Shown here piece after piece: positions 1 to 7,962 of a stretch of 64,000 bases of DNA (within the stretch, counting starts at the first letter, position 1; each line of letters opens with the position of its first letter). The DNA comes from Tateyamaria sp. Alg231-49 (lineage in GTDB: Bacteria; Pseudomonadota; Alphaproteobacteria; Rhodobacterales; Rhodobacteraceae), in contig NZ_FRFA01000005.1 of the NCBI RefSeq assembly GCF_900143535.1, positions 186,001 to 250,000 of the forward strand, read 5' to 3'. The notes beneath the pieces are model-generated. The model saw only the letters and a list, made by a program, of their open reading frames with translations, was not told the DNA's origin and did not search any database. The translations under genes and the position numbers were made by a program.

Positions 1-442
1 GTAAAACAGCATAGATGGCAATCAACACCGGCACGGGAATGTAACCTGCTGATACCCCCAAAACAGGCAAGTTTTACCAAATGGGCACCGTCAGAACCGC
101 GTAGGGGATGAACGCTGCAGCGCCCAACGCCGCCATCCACCATGGCATCCGCCAAACGTCCCTGTTCACCGCAAAGATATAAAGCAGGATGTAGCCAAGA
201 ATCGGCGCGACATCGGCAACCGCCGCCCAGACCTGCGCATGAGTGTGAAACAGATAGCTCCCCACCCCAATCACAGCCAACACAACGCACAAGGCACGGG
301 CCAGCGGCACACCCGCACTGCGCCGCCACATCACAAAAGCGGCCACCATAAATGCGGCATTGGTCACCGCATTGACCGGCTCCGCCCAATAGGACGCATC
401 CAACCGCTCACAATACCCATCAATCTCGCGCAACAATTCCAT
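1..442 (-). pseudogene. Ceramidase-like membrane protein, interrupted by an in-frame TAA and cut by the window edge
   Basis: The reading frame from ATG at 442 (GGAG about six bases upstream) begins MELLREIDGYCERLD and carries the FHTHAQVWAAVADVAP stretch typical of the membrane-bound alkaline-ceramidase-like family, with several hydrophobic segments. It stops at a TAA at 74-76, after VPIW. The same frame continues beyond the stop to the window edge with family-like sequence (NLPVLGVSAGYIPVPVL). In relatives, as I recall them, this position holds a Gln, so a single CAA-to-TAA change would explain the break. Family members are about 210-230 residues and this product would be 122. The C-terminal half lies outside the window. 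It is probably a nonsense-mutated gene; a sequencing error is the alternative. Confidence 0.7.
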
Positions 443-572
443 ACGCTCTCCAAGCCCGCGCAAACCTATGCATTGCGCGTCCCCCAGCTTCTCTGATTTA
501 AAAAAATCCCCGCCGGAGGCTCCCGAAATTTCAAACCCGCGCTAAGGTAGGCCAATTCAAGGAGACATCGAC

Positions 573-1265
573 ATGAACATCATCTGGCTCGGCCATGGCA
601 GCTTTCGGATCGAAATCGGGGATCAGGTGCTGCTGATCGATCCGTGGATCAACGGCAACCCAATGCTGCCCGAGGGGCAAGGCGATGCGGCCGTCAAAGG
701 GGCCACGCATATCCTGATCACCCACGGCCATTTCGATCATACCGCTGATGTGGTCGAGATCTCCAAAACCACTGGCGCGCCCGTCTCAGCAGTCTACGAA
801 CTTGGCAAACATCTGCATGGGTTAGGGGCGATCGAGGGTCACGCCTTTGGCAAAGGTGGCACGATCACACTTGGCGATGTGACCGCCACGCTGGTGCCTG
901 CCTCGCATTCGTCCTCGATCGACGTGGACGGACGCGGGGTCTATATGGGCGCGGAATGCGGGTTCATCCTCAAGGGCGAAGGCAAAGTGATCTACCTGTC
1001 GGGCGACACCGACATCATGGCCGACATGGAATGGATCGGTGATTTGTACAAACCAGACATCGGAATTCTGTCTGCAGGCGGGTATTTTACCATGGACATG
1101 GCAGGAGCCGCCTATGCTGCAAAGCGGTACTTTAACTTCTCAACAGTCATACCCTGCCACTACCGCACCTTCCCGCTGCTGGAGCAGAGCGCAGACGTCC
1201 TCAAAGACGGCTTGCCGGGGGTCAGCGTGACCGAACCTGAAGTGCTGCAAGCGATCACCCTGTGA
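573..1265 (+). CDS. UPF0173/UlaG-like metal-dependent hydrolase (metallo-beta-lactamase fold)
   Basis: The protein has 230 residues, the usual length for UPF0173 metal-dependent hydrolases. It opens with the family pattern IIWLGHGSFRIE and carries the metal-binding THGHFDH motif at residues 50-56, with further conserved His/Asp positions (ASHSSS, SGDTDIM, IPCHY). These are cytoplasmic hydrolases of the metallo-beta-lactamase fold; the natural substrate of this subgroup is not established. A strong ribosome site AAGGAGA lies about eight bases before the ATG. It stands alone, divergent from the broken ceramidase-like gene. The family is certain, the substrate unknown. Confidence 0.9.
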   Translation: MNIIWLGHGSFRIEIGDQVLLIDPWINGNPMLPEGQGDAAVKGATHILITHGHFDHTADVVEISKTTGAPVSAVYELGKHLHGLGAIEGHAFGKGGTITLGDVTATLVPASHSSSIDVDGRGVYMGAECGFILKGEGKVIYLSGDTDIMADMEWIGDLYKPDIGILSAGGYFTMDMAGAAYAAKRYFNFSTVIPCHYRTFPLLEQSADVLKDGLPGVSVTEPEVLQAITL

Positions 1266-1426
1266 ACAGAATGCACCACCGCTTTACGGCCTCGCTGGAA
1301 GTCGCGGCCGTCACAGTGCGTCGGATCAAAACCTAAGGCGCGCGCAATGCATATTCTGTAGTCAAGCTTTTCTCCTGCTCTGACGCCGTTAGCCACATCG
1401 GATCAGACGACGGGGAATTCTTTTAA

Positions 1427-1687
1427 GGGGAAGAACCACGTCTGCGCATTCGCATCGGACTGCATACAGATGATGTGATCGAAGCGGGCGATGATTTCTT
1501 TGGCACCGTGGTCAACAAGGCCGCGCGCGTTGCTACCGCCGCGGAACCAGACGAAATTCTTGCATCCGACGCCACCCGCGTCATGATTGGCGGCGCTCAG
1601 GACTTTATCTTTGGTGACAGTACCCAAGTGCAGTTAAAAGGATTTGAGGGCTGCCAAATGGTAAACGGCCTGACATGGCAGACATGA
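1427..1687 (+). pseudogene. C-terminal relic of a class III adenylate/guanylate cyclase
   Basis: The frame is open from 1427, just after a TAA. It encodes the second half of a class III nucleotide cyclase domain, readable as LRIRIGLHTDDVIEAGDDFF followed by GTVVNKAARVATAA and a family-like end (QVQLKGFEG). The N-terminal half, which holds the metal-binding Asp residues, is absent: the 160 bases between the preceding gene and this point hold no cyclase-like sequence I can recognise. The only internal start is a GTG at 1475. It is most likely a truncated, non-functional gene. The conserved HTGD is HTDD here, another sign of drift. Confidence 0.65.
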
Positions 1688-1730
1688 TCCACCCCGCCCC
1701 CTGAAATCGCCAACATCCAATAGCGCTGAA

Positions 1731-2116
1731 CTAGCCACCAGCCACTTGCCGGGCATAGTCGTCAGCATCAAACCACCCCCGCGAGGACTTGACCTTTCCC
1801 TCGGCGTCCATGTCCCACTCTTCCCAGCCTTTGACACTAAGCGGGTTGCCGGTACCTGCGTCATGACCTGTAAAGGTCCAGACAAAGATCACATGGGCGC
1901 CCGCCGGGCGCACCTCGTCACAGGTCAGGGTCAAATCGACACGTCAGAGTAAAACCCAGCCGCCATCTCAGCGACGCGGTCCTGCCCGGCCCACGGCTCG
2001 CCCCGGTTGATCACGATCACGCCGTCCTTGGCATAGAACGAAGCCACAGCCTCAGGAGATTTGGAATTCCACGCGGCGGTGTAATCGGCGGCGATTTGTT
2101 CAATGCTATATGACAT
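1731..2116 (-). pseudogene. NTF2/SnoaL-like small protein, frameshifted
   Basis: The first part, from ATG at 2116, reads MSYSIEQIAADYTAAWNSKS and runs 61 residues to a TGA at 1931-1933. The second half continues in the neighbouring frame (LTCDEVRPAGAHVIFVWTFT onwards) to the stop at 1731. Joined, they give a roughly 128-residue protein of the nuclear-transport-factor-2/SnoaL-like fold, a common small alpha+beta cone with many possible ligands. One missing base near 1936-1942 accounts for the break. The second frame keeps good coding sense to its end, so the lesion is either recent or a sequencing error. Confidence 0.7.
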
Positions 2117-2180
2117 GGGGGCGAACCTTTGGGTTGGTTTGAAATGTACCTCTACCCTGCCGCGAAGATGCGCGCGCTGT

Positions 2181-2630
2181 CTAGCGTTTGGCGGCAAAGA
2201 AGTCGCGCAGCAATGCTTCGGCCTCTGTTGCCGCGATCCCGTCGTAAATCTGTGGCACATGATGGCTTTGCGGGTGCGCGAACACGCGCGCGCCCTGCGC
2301 GACCCCACCCGACTTTGGATCTGATGCTGCGTAATAAAGACGTTCGATCCGCGCCGCTGCGATGGCGGCGGCGCACATCGCACAAGGCTCGAGCGTCACA
2401 TACAAAGAATGGCCGCCCAGACGCTCTGACCCCGCAGCGGCGCAGGCGCTGCGTATCGCCAGCATCTCGGCATGGGCAGTTGGGTCGCTCAGTTCGCGCG
2501 TGCGGTTCCCGGCACGGGCCACAACCTCACCTGCGGGCGACACAATTACCGCCCCCACAGGCACCTCATCGCGCCCACCCGCGCTGCGCGCTTCTTCCAG
2601 CGCTATGTCCATGAATGAGCGAAACTCCAT
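2181..2630 (-). CDS. tadA: tRNA-specific adenosine deaminase TadA
   Basis: TadA converts adenosine 34 to inosine in the anticodon of tRNA-Arg(ACG). The start chosen is MEFRSFMDIALEEA at 2630, giving 149 residues, normal for TadA; an upstream ATG would add only five residues. The zinc-deaminase signature is complete: HAE at residues 53-55 supplies a zinc ligand and the catalytic Glu, and PCAMC at 82-86 supplies the two Cys ligands. The C-terminal Q-I-Y-D-G region is also typical. It is divergently arranged with the pseudouridine synthase gene, a pairing that puts two RNA-modification genes back to back with a 55-base shared promoter region. Confidence 0.95.
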   Translation of the reverse strand: MEFRSFMDIALEEARSAGGRDEVPVGAVIVSPAGEVVARAGNRTRELSDPTAHAEMLAIRSACAAAGSERLGGHSLYVTLEPCAMCAAAIAAARIERLYYAASDPKSGGVAQGARVFAHPQSHHVPQIYDGIAATEAEALLRDFFAAKR

Positions 2631-2685
2631 GCCCTCACCTGCCACGTCCCTTGCGAGCAGCGCAAGCCATCGCTATGGCCTGTTC

Positions 2686-3483
2686 ATGACTGACACCCCT
2701 CCAAAAGGCGATCGCATCGCCAAGGTTCTGGCCCGTGCCGGACTTGCATCGCGCCGTGGCGCAGAAACCATCATCGCCGCTGGCCGCGTTTCGGTGAATG
2801 GCAAACAGATCGACAGCCCCGCGCTGAACGTCACCCCGGACGACCGCATCACGGTGGACGGCAAAGCCTTGCAAGAACCCGAACCCGAGCGCATGTGGCT
2901 TTATCACAAGCCCGTTGGTCTTGTGACATCGGACGCGGATGAAAAAGGACGGCGCACCATTTACGACGCCTTGCCCGAAGACATGCCGCGCGTGATGTCC
3001 ATTGGACGGCTCGACATCAATTCCGAAGGGCTTTTGCTGCTCACCAATGACGGCGGGATCAAACGCAAACTTGAACTGCCTTCCACTGGTTGGATGCGGC
3101 GTTACCGCGTCCGGATCAACGGGCGACCCACCGACCCCGATCTTGAGCCTTTGCGCAAAGGGATCACAGTCGAGGGCGAGCGATTCCAGCCGATGCAGAT
3201 CACCCTTGATCGCCAACAAGGGGCAAACGCCTGGCTGACCGTGGGCCTGCGCGAAGGCAAGAACCGCGAAATCCGCCGCGCCATGGACAGCATTGGGCTT
3301 ACCGTAAACCGGCTGATCCGCATCAGCTATGGGCCCTTCCAATTGGGCGAGTTGAAGGCTGGTGAAGTCGAAGAGGTACGTCGCAAGATCGTACGCGACC
3401 AACTTGGGATCGAAGCCATCGATCAGACAGGTACGGCCAAACCCAGTCCCAAAAGACCGGTGCGCAAGCGCAAACCGCGCTAA
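2686..3483 (+). CDS. RluB/RsuA-family rRNA pseudouridine synthase
   Basis: The start at 2686 (MTDTPPKGDRIAKVLARAG) is preferred because the family begins with an S4 RNA-binding domain, here residues 8-60; the longer frame upstream runs antisense through tadA. The catalytic pseudouridine synthase domain follows, with the signature GRLDINSEGLLLLTNDG, in which Asp110 is the predicted nucleophile. The GKNREIRR motif is also present. The 265-residue protein ends in a basic Lys/Arg/Pro tail. The family includes RluB (23S U2605) and RsuA/RluE/RluF; the tail and the S4 domain fit RluB best, but the exact target base is inferred. Confidence 0.9.
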   Translation: MTDTPPKGDRIAKVLARAGLASRRGAETIIAAGRVSVNGKQIDSPALNVTPDDRITVDGKALQEPEPERMWLYHKPVGLVTSDADEKGRRTIYDALPEDMPRVMSIGRLDINSEGLLLLTNDGGIKRKLELPSTGWMRRYRVRINGRPTDPDLEPLRKGITVEGERFQPMQITLDRQQGANAWLTVGLREGKNREIRRAMDSIGLTVNRLIRISYGPFQLGELKAGEVEEVRRKIVRDQLGIEAIDQTGTAKPSPKRPVRKRKPR

Positions 3484-3644
3484 ATCTGCCAAAACGCATA
3501 CAGAACTCCCCTTTGCGTCCCAATCTCACTGTCATACCTGATTGCAACAAAGGTGGCAGAGCGCTGCGTACGGGTCTGCACGGCCCTAGTGCTGTAGATG
3601 CAAAACACATATAGTCGAGACATCCATTGGGTCGGGGGATTTTG

Positions 3645-3734
3645 ATGCAACCAACTGCGTTTCAAAAAATAGCATATGCGGCTCTGATTGCGCTGATGTT
3701 CGGCGTGACCACCGGCCTGATCGGGGGGCTTTGA
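3645..3734 (+). CDS. 29-residue single-span membrane peptide
   Basis: A short frame begins at ATG 3645 and ends with TGA at 3732-3734, three bases before the XpaC-like gene. The product has a short polar N-terminus (MQPTAFQKIAY) and then one hydrophobic stretch (ALIALMFGVTTGLIGGL). A GGGGG-rich sequence lies about eight bases upstream and may act as a weak ribosome site. The tight spacing suggests translational coupling with the XpaC gene and a role as a small membrane partner of the cluster. I know of no named family for it; coding status rests on spacing and composition only. Confidence 0.45.
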   Translation: MQPTAFQKIAYAALIALMFGVTTGLIGGL

Positions 3735-3737
3735 CGC

Positions 3738-4637
3738 ATGGCCCAGCGCTTTGGTGGAAAATACAGTCCCGATGGCACCACGGATGCCCCTGCATCGCAA
3801 GACCGCAGCGCCTATCAGGGCGCGCAGGTCAATCCGGTTGGCGCACGCGCCAATATCCTGTTCGTCCCTGCGATACCCATGGTGTTTCTTGCGCTGAATG
3901 ATGGTGCCGTAAATCTGGCGCTGGCCCTTGTCGCAGCAGGCATTCTGACCCTTGCCGCCTGGCTCTTGCGCGGCGGTCTGGTTGCCGAAGCAGCCTACGT
4001 CTCGCGTAAAGTAGCACGCCGCCCAGCCATCCCGCGCAAGCTGTTTTCCTCTGTCCTGACGGGTATCGGCATTGCCATGGCAGCGTATCGGAATGAACCC
4101 GGTCTGGTTGCCCCCATCCTGTTTGGTGTCGCCGCCAGCGGTCTGCATCTGGCCGCCTTCGGGATCGACCCTTTGCAAGACAAGGGGATGGAAGGCATCG
4201 ATACATTCCAACAAGACCGCGTTGCCCGCGTCGTAGACGAGGCTGAAACCCATCTCGCCGCAATGACCGATGCGATGAAACGTGCCGAAGATCGCCAGAT
4301 GGCCCTGAAGCTCGAAAAATTCCAGGCCACTGCCTGCGACCTGATCCGCACAGTCGAAGAAGATCCGCGCGACCTGACAGCGGCGCGCAAGTATCTTGGC
4401 GTCTATCTGATGGGCGCGCGCGATGCGACGATCAAGTTTGCGGACATCTATTCTCGCACCCGCGACACTCAAGCCCGCGCCGACTACAGCGATCTGCTGG
4501 ATGATCTGAGCGACAACTTTGCCGCGCGCACCCGCAAGCTGCTGGTCGACGACCGCAGCGATCTGAACATCGAAATCGACGTGTTGCGAGACCGATTGCA
4601 ACGCGAAGGGGTACGCACCCCAACAAACGATATTTAA
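3738..4637 (+). CDS. XpaC family (5-bromo-4-chloroindolyl phosphate hydrolysis protein) membrane protein
   Basis: The protein has 299 residues. The N-terminal 30 are polar and cytoplasmic, followed by hydrophobic segments at about 37-72 and 88-130 that give a membrane anchor. The C-terminal half, from about residue 150, is helical and charged (EAETHLAAMTDAMKRAEDRQ onwards), the XpaC domain. XpaC-like genes are regularly found immediately upstream of telA in Bacillus and in roseobacters, as here, with 22 bases between them. The historical name comes from a hydrolysis phenotype and says little about function. It is probably the membrane anchor or partner of TelA in an envelope-stress module. 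Confidence 0.8.
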   Translation: MAQRFGGKYSPDGTTDAPASQDRSAYQGAQVNPVGARANILFVPAIPMVFLALNDGAVNLALALVAAGILTLAAWLLRGGLVAEAAYVSRKVARRPAIPRKLFSSVLTGIGIAMAAYRNEPGLVAPILFGVAASGLHLAAFGIDPLQDKGMEGIDTFQQDRVARVVDEAETHLAAMTDAMKRAEDRQMALKLEKFQATACDLIRTVEEDPRDLTAARKYLGVYLMGARDATIKFADIYSRTRDTQARADYSDLLDDLSDNFAARTRKLLVDDRSDLNIEIDVLRDRLQREGVRTPTNDI

Positions 4638-4659
4638 TTAAGGAACAAGGTACCCCAAC

Positions 4660-5856
4660 ATGTCTGACACCGTCCGCCAAAAGGCCGAAGCCACCCTTGC
4701 CGCAGTCGAAGAAGTGACTGCAGTTGTCCTTCCCGAACCCAAAGATGCAGGGGCCATCGTGCCACTGGCCGAGGCCGACGCGCCTGTGGGCAGCGAAATC
4801 CGCGCCCGCATGGACGAGATTGATATGGGTGATACCAATTCCATCGTCTCGTTCGGGTCTGCAGCACAAGCCGAGTTGCAGGAAATCTCTCAGGCGATGC
4901 TAACGGACGTGCGCAACAAAGATGTGGGGCCGGCAGGCGATAGCTTGCGCGGGATCGTCACCACGATCCGCGGCTTCTCGATCTCAGAACTTGATGTGCG
5001 CCGCGACCGGTCATGGTGGGAAAAGCTGATCGGACGCGCAGCACCCTTCGCCAAATTCACGGCTAAGTTTGAAACAGTCCAAGCCCAGATCGATAAGATC
5101 ACCGACAACCTGCTGGAACACGAGCACACGCTGCTCAAAGACATCAAATCCCTCGATCTGCTCTATGAAAAGACGCTCCAGTTCTATGATGAACTCGCGC
5201 TGTACATTGCCGCGGGCGAGGAAAAGATCAAAGAACTGGATGAAACCACTATCCCCGCCAAGGAAAAAGATGTCGAAGCCGCCGCCGAAGCCGACAAGGT
5301 CATGGTGGCGCAAGAACTGCGCGACCTGCGTGCCGCGCGTGACGATCTGGAACGCCGGGTGCATGACCTCAAACTGACCCGTCAGGTGACAATGCAGTCA
5401 CTGCCTTCGATCCGTCTGGTTCAGGAAAACGACAAGTCGCTTGTTACCAAAATCAACTCGACCCTCGTCAACACCGTGCCTCTCTGGGAAACCCAACTGG
5501 CCCAAGCCGTCACCATCCAGCGCAGCGCCGAAGCCGCAGCCGCTGTGCGTGACGCCAATGACCTGACGAACGAGCTTCTGACCTCAAACGCGGCCAACCT
5601 GCGTGAAAGCAACAAAGCGATCCGCACCGAAATGGATCGGGGCGTTTTCGACATCGAAGCGGTCAAAAAGGCTAATGCCGATCTGATCGGGACGATCGAG
5701 GACAGCCTCAAAATCGCCGACGAAGGCAAAGCCAAACGCGCTGCCGCCGAAGAGGACCTCAAGAAGATGGAAGCCGAATTGCGCGACACCCTGGCCTCTG
5801 CCAAGTCGCGCAAGGACGGGGTCGGCGACACGGCTGGCACGGCCGTTCCCAGCTGA
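4660..5856 (+). CDS. TelA-family toxic anion resistance protein
   Basis: At 398 residues it matches the TelA/KlaA family length. The family features are present: a central region with GDSLRGIVTTIRGFSISELD followed by WWEKLIGRAAPFAKF, then long alternating-charge helices likely to form coiled coils (about 150-260 and 310-385). There is no signal peptide or membrane span, so the protein is cytosolic or peripheral. TelA proteins were first linked to tellurite resistance, but their molecular activity is unknown. It sits between an XpaC-like membrane protein and a lipoprotein in one operon, which suggests that it works at the inner face of the membrane. Confidence 0.88.
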   Translation: MSDTVRQKAEATLAAVEEVTAVVLPEPKDAGAIVPLAEADAPVGSEIRARMDEIDMGDTNSIVSFGSAAQAELQEISQAMLTDVRNKDVGPAGDSLRGIVTTIRGFSISELDVRRDRSWWEKLIGRAAPFAKFTAKFETVQAQIDKITDNLLEHEHTLLKDIKSLDLLYEKTLQFYDELALYIAAGEEKIKELDETTIPAKEKDVEAAAEADKVMVAQELRDLRAARDDLERRVHDLKLTRQVTMQSLPSIRLVQENDKSLVTKINSTLVNTVPLWETQLAQAVTIQRSAEAAAAVRDANDLTNELLTSNAANLRESNKAIRTEMDRGVFDIEAVKKANADLIGTIEDSLKIADEGKAKRAAAEEDLKKMEAELRDTLASAKSRKDGVGDTAGTAVPS

Positions 5857-5865
5857 TCAAAACGC

Positions 5866-6819
5866 ATGACTTGGGTTCGGATCACAGGGGGAGTATGGCG
5901 TGGCCTTGCTGCGCTTACTCTTCTTGCGGCCTGTGACATGCCGCCCGCAGACTCGGCACTGAACCCACAGGCAAGCCCCGCCTCTGCCGGCCTCGCAGAC
6001 CCAATCCCGCAACGCGCCACGTCCGAGCGTAGCGCGACCCTGCGCCAATACCTCACACAAGTGCAATCAAGCCAGCTGACCTCAGGTCTGCTGCGTCAGG
6101 ATGGCGGCGGGCCGGACACGCCGTTCACGGCCGACATGCTGGCGCGCAACTTTGAACAGATCGTGTTCTTTAACGAATACGGGCGCAATGGCGCTCCGCG
6201 CGGTGGACCAAGCGATTTGCGGCGCTGGTCTGGGCCAGTGCGCATCGGGATTGCCTTTGGTCCATCTGTCCCCCCAAGCCAGCGGATGCAGGACCGCGCA
6301 GACGTGCGCGCGTTCGCGGCTCGCTTGGCACGCAGCACCGGGCACCCGGTGTCGACCGCTGGCACGCCCAATTTCATGGTGGTCTTTGCCAGCGAAGATG
6401 ACCGCGCCGAAACCTTGAACAAAATTGCCCCTCGCCTGCCTGGCGTGACCCAAGCCAATCTTGCTCCCCTGCGCGACCTGCCCGATGATGCCTATTGCGC
6501 GGTGGCCGCTTATGCCAGTGGCGCCGAACGCACCACGTACACGGCCGCCGTTGCGGTCATCCGGGCTGAAAACCCAGACCTTTTGCGACTCTCTTGCATT
6601 CACGAGGAACTGGCCCAGGGGCTGGGATTGGCCAATGACAGCCCCAATGCACGCCCTTCCATCTTTAATGATGACGATGAGTTTGCACTGCTGACCAACC
6701 ATGACGACGCCCTTCTGGGCATGCTCTATGACGCCCGCCTTGCCCCCGGCATGGCACTTGATACCGCGCGCCCGATTGTGCGCATTCTTGCCCGCGAGGC
6801 CGTCCAAGGCCCGCTCTGA
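5866..6819 (+). CDS. DUF2927 family lipoprotein
   Basis: This 317-residue protein starts nine bases after telA. The N-terminus has a basic start, a hydrophobic run and a lipobox LLAAC with Cys23, so it should be a lipid-anchored periplasmic protein. The body matches the DUF2927 type, as I recall it: residues 80-130 contain FNEYGRNGAPRGGPSDLRRW, followed by a beta-rich core and CIHEELAQGLGLANDSP near residue 245. The last motif, HEELAQGLG, resembles a degenerate metallopeptidase helix, an inference that needs structure-based comparison. Its place between telA and the SPFH gene suggests a periplasmic arm of the same membrane module. Confidence 0.8.
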   Translation: MTWVRITGGVWRGLAALTLLAACDMPPADSALNPQASPASAGLADPIPQRATSERSATLRQYLTQVQSSQLTSGLLRQDGGGPDTPFTADMLARNFEQIVFFNEYGRNGAPRGGPSDLRRWSGPVRIGIAFGPSVPPSQRMQDRADVRAFAARLARSTGHPVSTAGTPNFMVVFASEDDRAETLNKIAPRLPGVTQANLAPLRDLPDDAYCAVAAYASGAERTTYTAAVAVIRAENPDLLRLSCIHEELAQGLGLANDSPNARPSIFNDDDEFALLTNHDDALLGMLYDARLAPGMALDTARPIVRILAREAVQGPL

Positions 6820-6841
6820 TCCCGACCAAAGGAGACCCCAC

Positions 6842-7951
6842 ATGGGTATTTTCGACTTCCTCTCCGGTGAATTCATCGATGTCATCCACTGGGTGGACGA
6901 CACCCGCGACACCATGGTTTGGCGCTTCGAACGCGAAGGGCACGAAATCAAATACGGAGCCAAGCTGACAGTCCGCGAAGGGCAAGCCGCTGTGTTCGTG
7001 CACGAGGGGCAGCTGGCAGACGTCTTCACCCCTGGTCTCTACATGCTTGAAACCAACAACATGCCAATCATGACGACGTTGCAGCATTGGGATCACGGTT
7101 TCAAAAGCCCCTTCAAGTCCGAGATCTATTTCGTCAACACGACCCGCTTTAATGATCTCAAGTGGGGCACAAAAAACCCGATCATCTGTCGTGACCCAGA
7201 ATTCGGTCCGGTTCGCCTGCGTGCTTTCGGGACCTATTCGGTCAAGGTCGCGGACCCGGCCAAGTTCCTTGTTGAAATCGTCGGTACGGACGGCGAATTC
7301 ACCATGGACGAGATCAGCTTTCAAATCCGCAATATCATCGTGCAGGAAATGTCACGCTCGCTTGCCAAATCCGGCATCCCGGTTCTCGACATGGCCGCCA
7401 ACACGCGCGAGTTGGGGCAAATCGTGGCCAAGGAAATCTCGGCCCTGATCGCAGAGTATGGGCTGGTGATCCCCGAACTTTACATCGAAAACATATCGCT
7501 CCCCCCCGCCGTCGAGGCGGTGATGGACAAGCGTTCTTCGATGGGCGTGGTCGGGAACCTCAATAACTATATGCAGTTTCAGGCCGCTGAGGCGCTGGGG
7601 CGCGAAGGTGGTGGCGCAGGCGATGCGATGCAGGCCGGCCTTGGGGCTGCGATGGGTTTACAGATGGGCAACATGGCCGCCGGGCAAGGCCCTTGGGGTG
7701 CCCGGCCCTCGGCAGCTGGCAGCAACACACCGCCCCCGCCACCGGTCGAACACGTCTGGCACACCGCTGAAGGAGGCCAGACGAAGGGTCCGTTTTCCAA
7801 GGCGCGGATGGCGCGGATGGCCGCAGAAGGCGAACTCACGCGGGAGACCTATGTGTGGACTGCCGGGCAGGATGGCTGGCTTAAGGCCGAGGATGTGACC
7901 GAACTCGCACAACTCTTCACGATCCTGCCGCCCCCTCCACCGGGGGCGTGA
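6842..7951 (+). CDS. SPFH-domain (YdjI/virion-core-like) protein with C-terminal GYF_2 domain
   Basis: The 369-residue protein has an SPFH/Band 7-like domain from about residue 30 to 240 (EGQAAVFVHEGQLADVFTPG; IPVLDMAANTRELGQIV), a low-complexity Gly/Ala/Met region (about 245-295), a Pro-run linker, and a C-terminal GYF_2-type domain (about 303-355, KGPFSKARMARMAAEGELT and the GWLKAEDV end). It has no signal peptide or clear membrane span. Relatives such as Bacillus YdjI are recruited to the membrane by zinc-ribbon membrane partners, as I recall that literature. A strong AAAGGAG precedes the ATG. It ends the first half of the module; the zinc-ribbon partner is found at 14271, beyond the inserted TRAP island. 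Confidence 0.85.
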   Translation: MGIFDFLSGEFIDVIHWVDDTRDTMVWRFEREGHEIKYGAKLTVREGQAAVFVHEGQLADVFTPGLYMLETNNMPIMTTLQHWDHGFKSPFKSEIYFVNTTRFNDLKWGTKNPIICRDPEFGPVRLRAFGTYSVKVADPAKFLVEIVGTDGEFTMDEISFQIRNIIVQEMSRSLAKSGIPVLDMAANTRELGQIVAKEISALIAEYGLVIPELYIENISLPPAVEAVMDKRSSMGVVGNLNNYMQFQAAEALGREGGGAGDAMQAGLGAAMGLQMGNMAAGQGPWGARPSAAGSNTPPPPPVEHVWHTAEGGQTKGPFSKARMARMAAEGELTRETYVWTAGQDGWLKAEDVTELAQLFTILPPPPPGA

Positions 7952-7962
7952 TGGAGTTGACG

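Noticed and set aside
1160-1396. 78-codon minus-strand frame between the MBL hydrolase and the cyclase relic
   Set aside because: It overlaps the end of a certain gene and has no family resemblance.
3480-4601. 373-codon open frame on the minus strand opposite XpaC
   Set aside because: It is the antisense shadow of XpaC; composition is repetitive Gly/Arg/His/Gln without family features, and XpaC has clear context.
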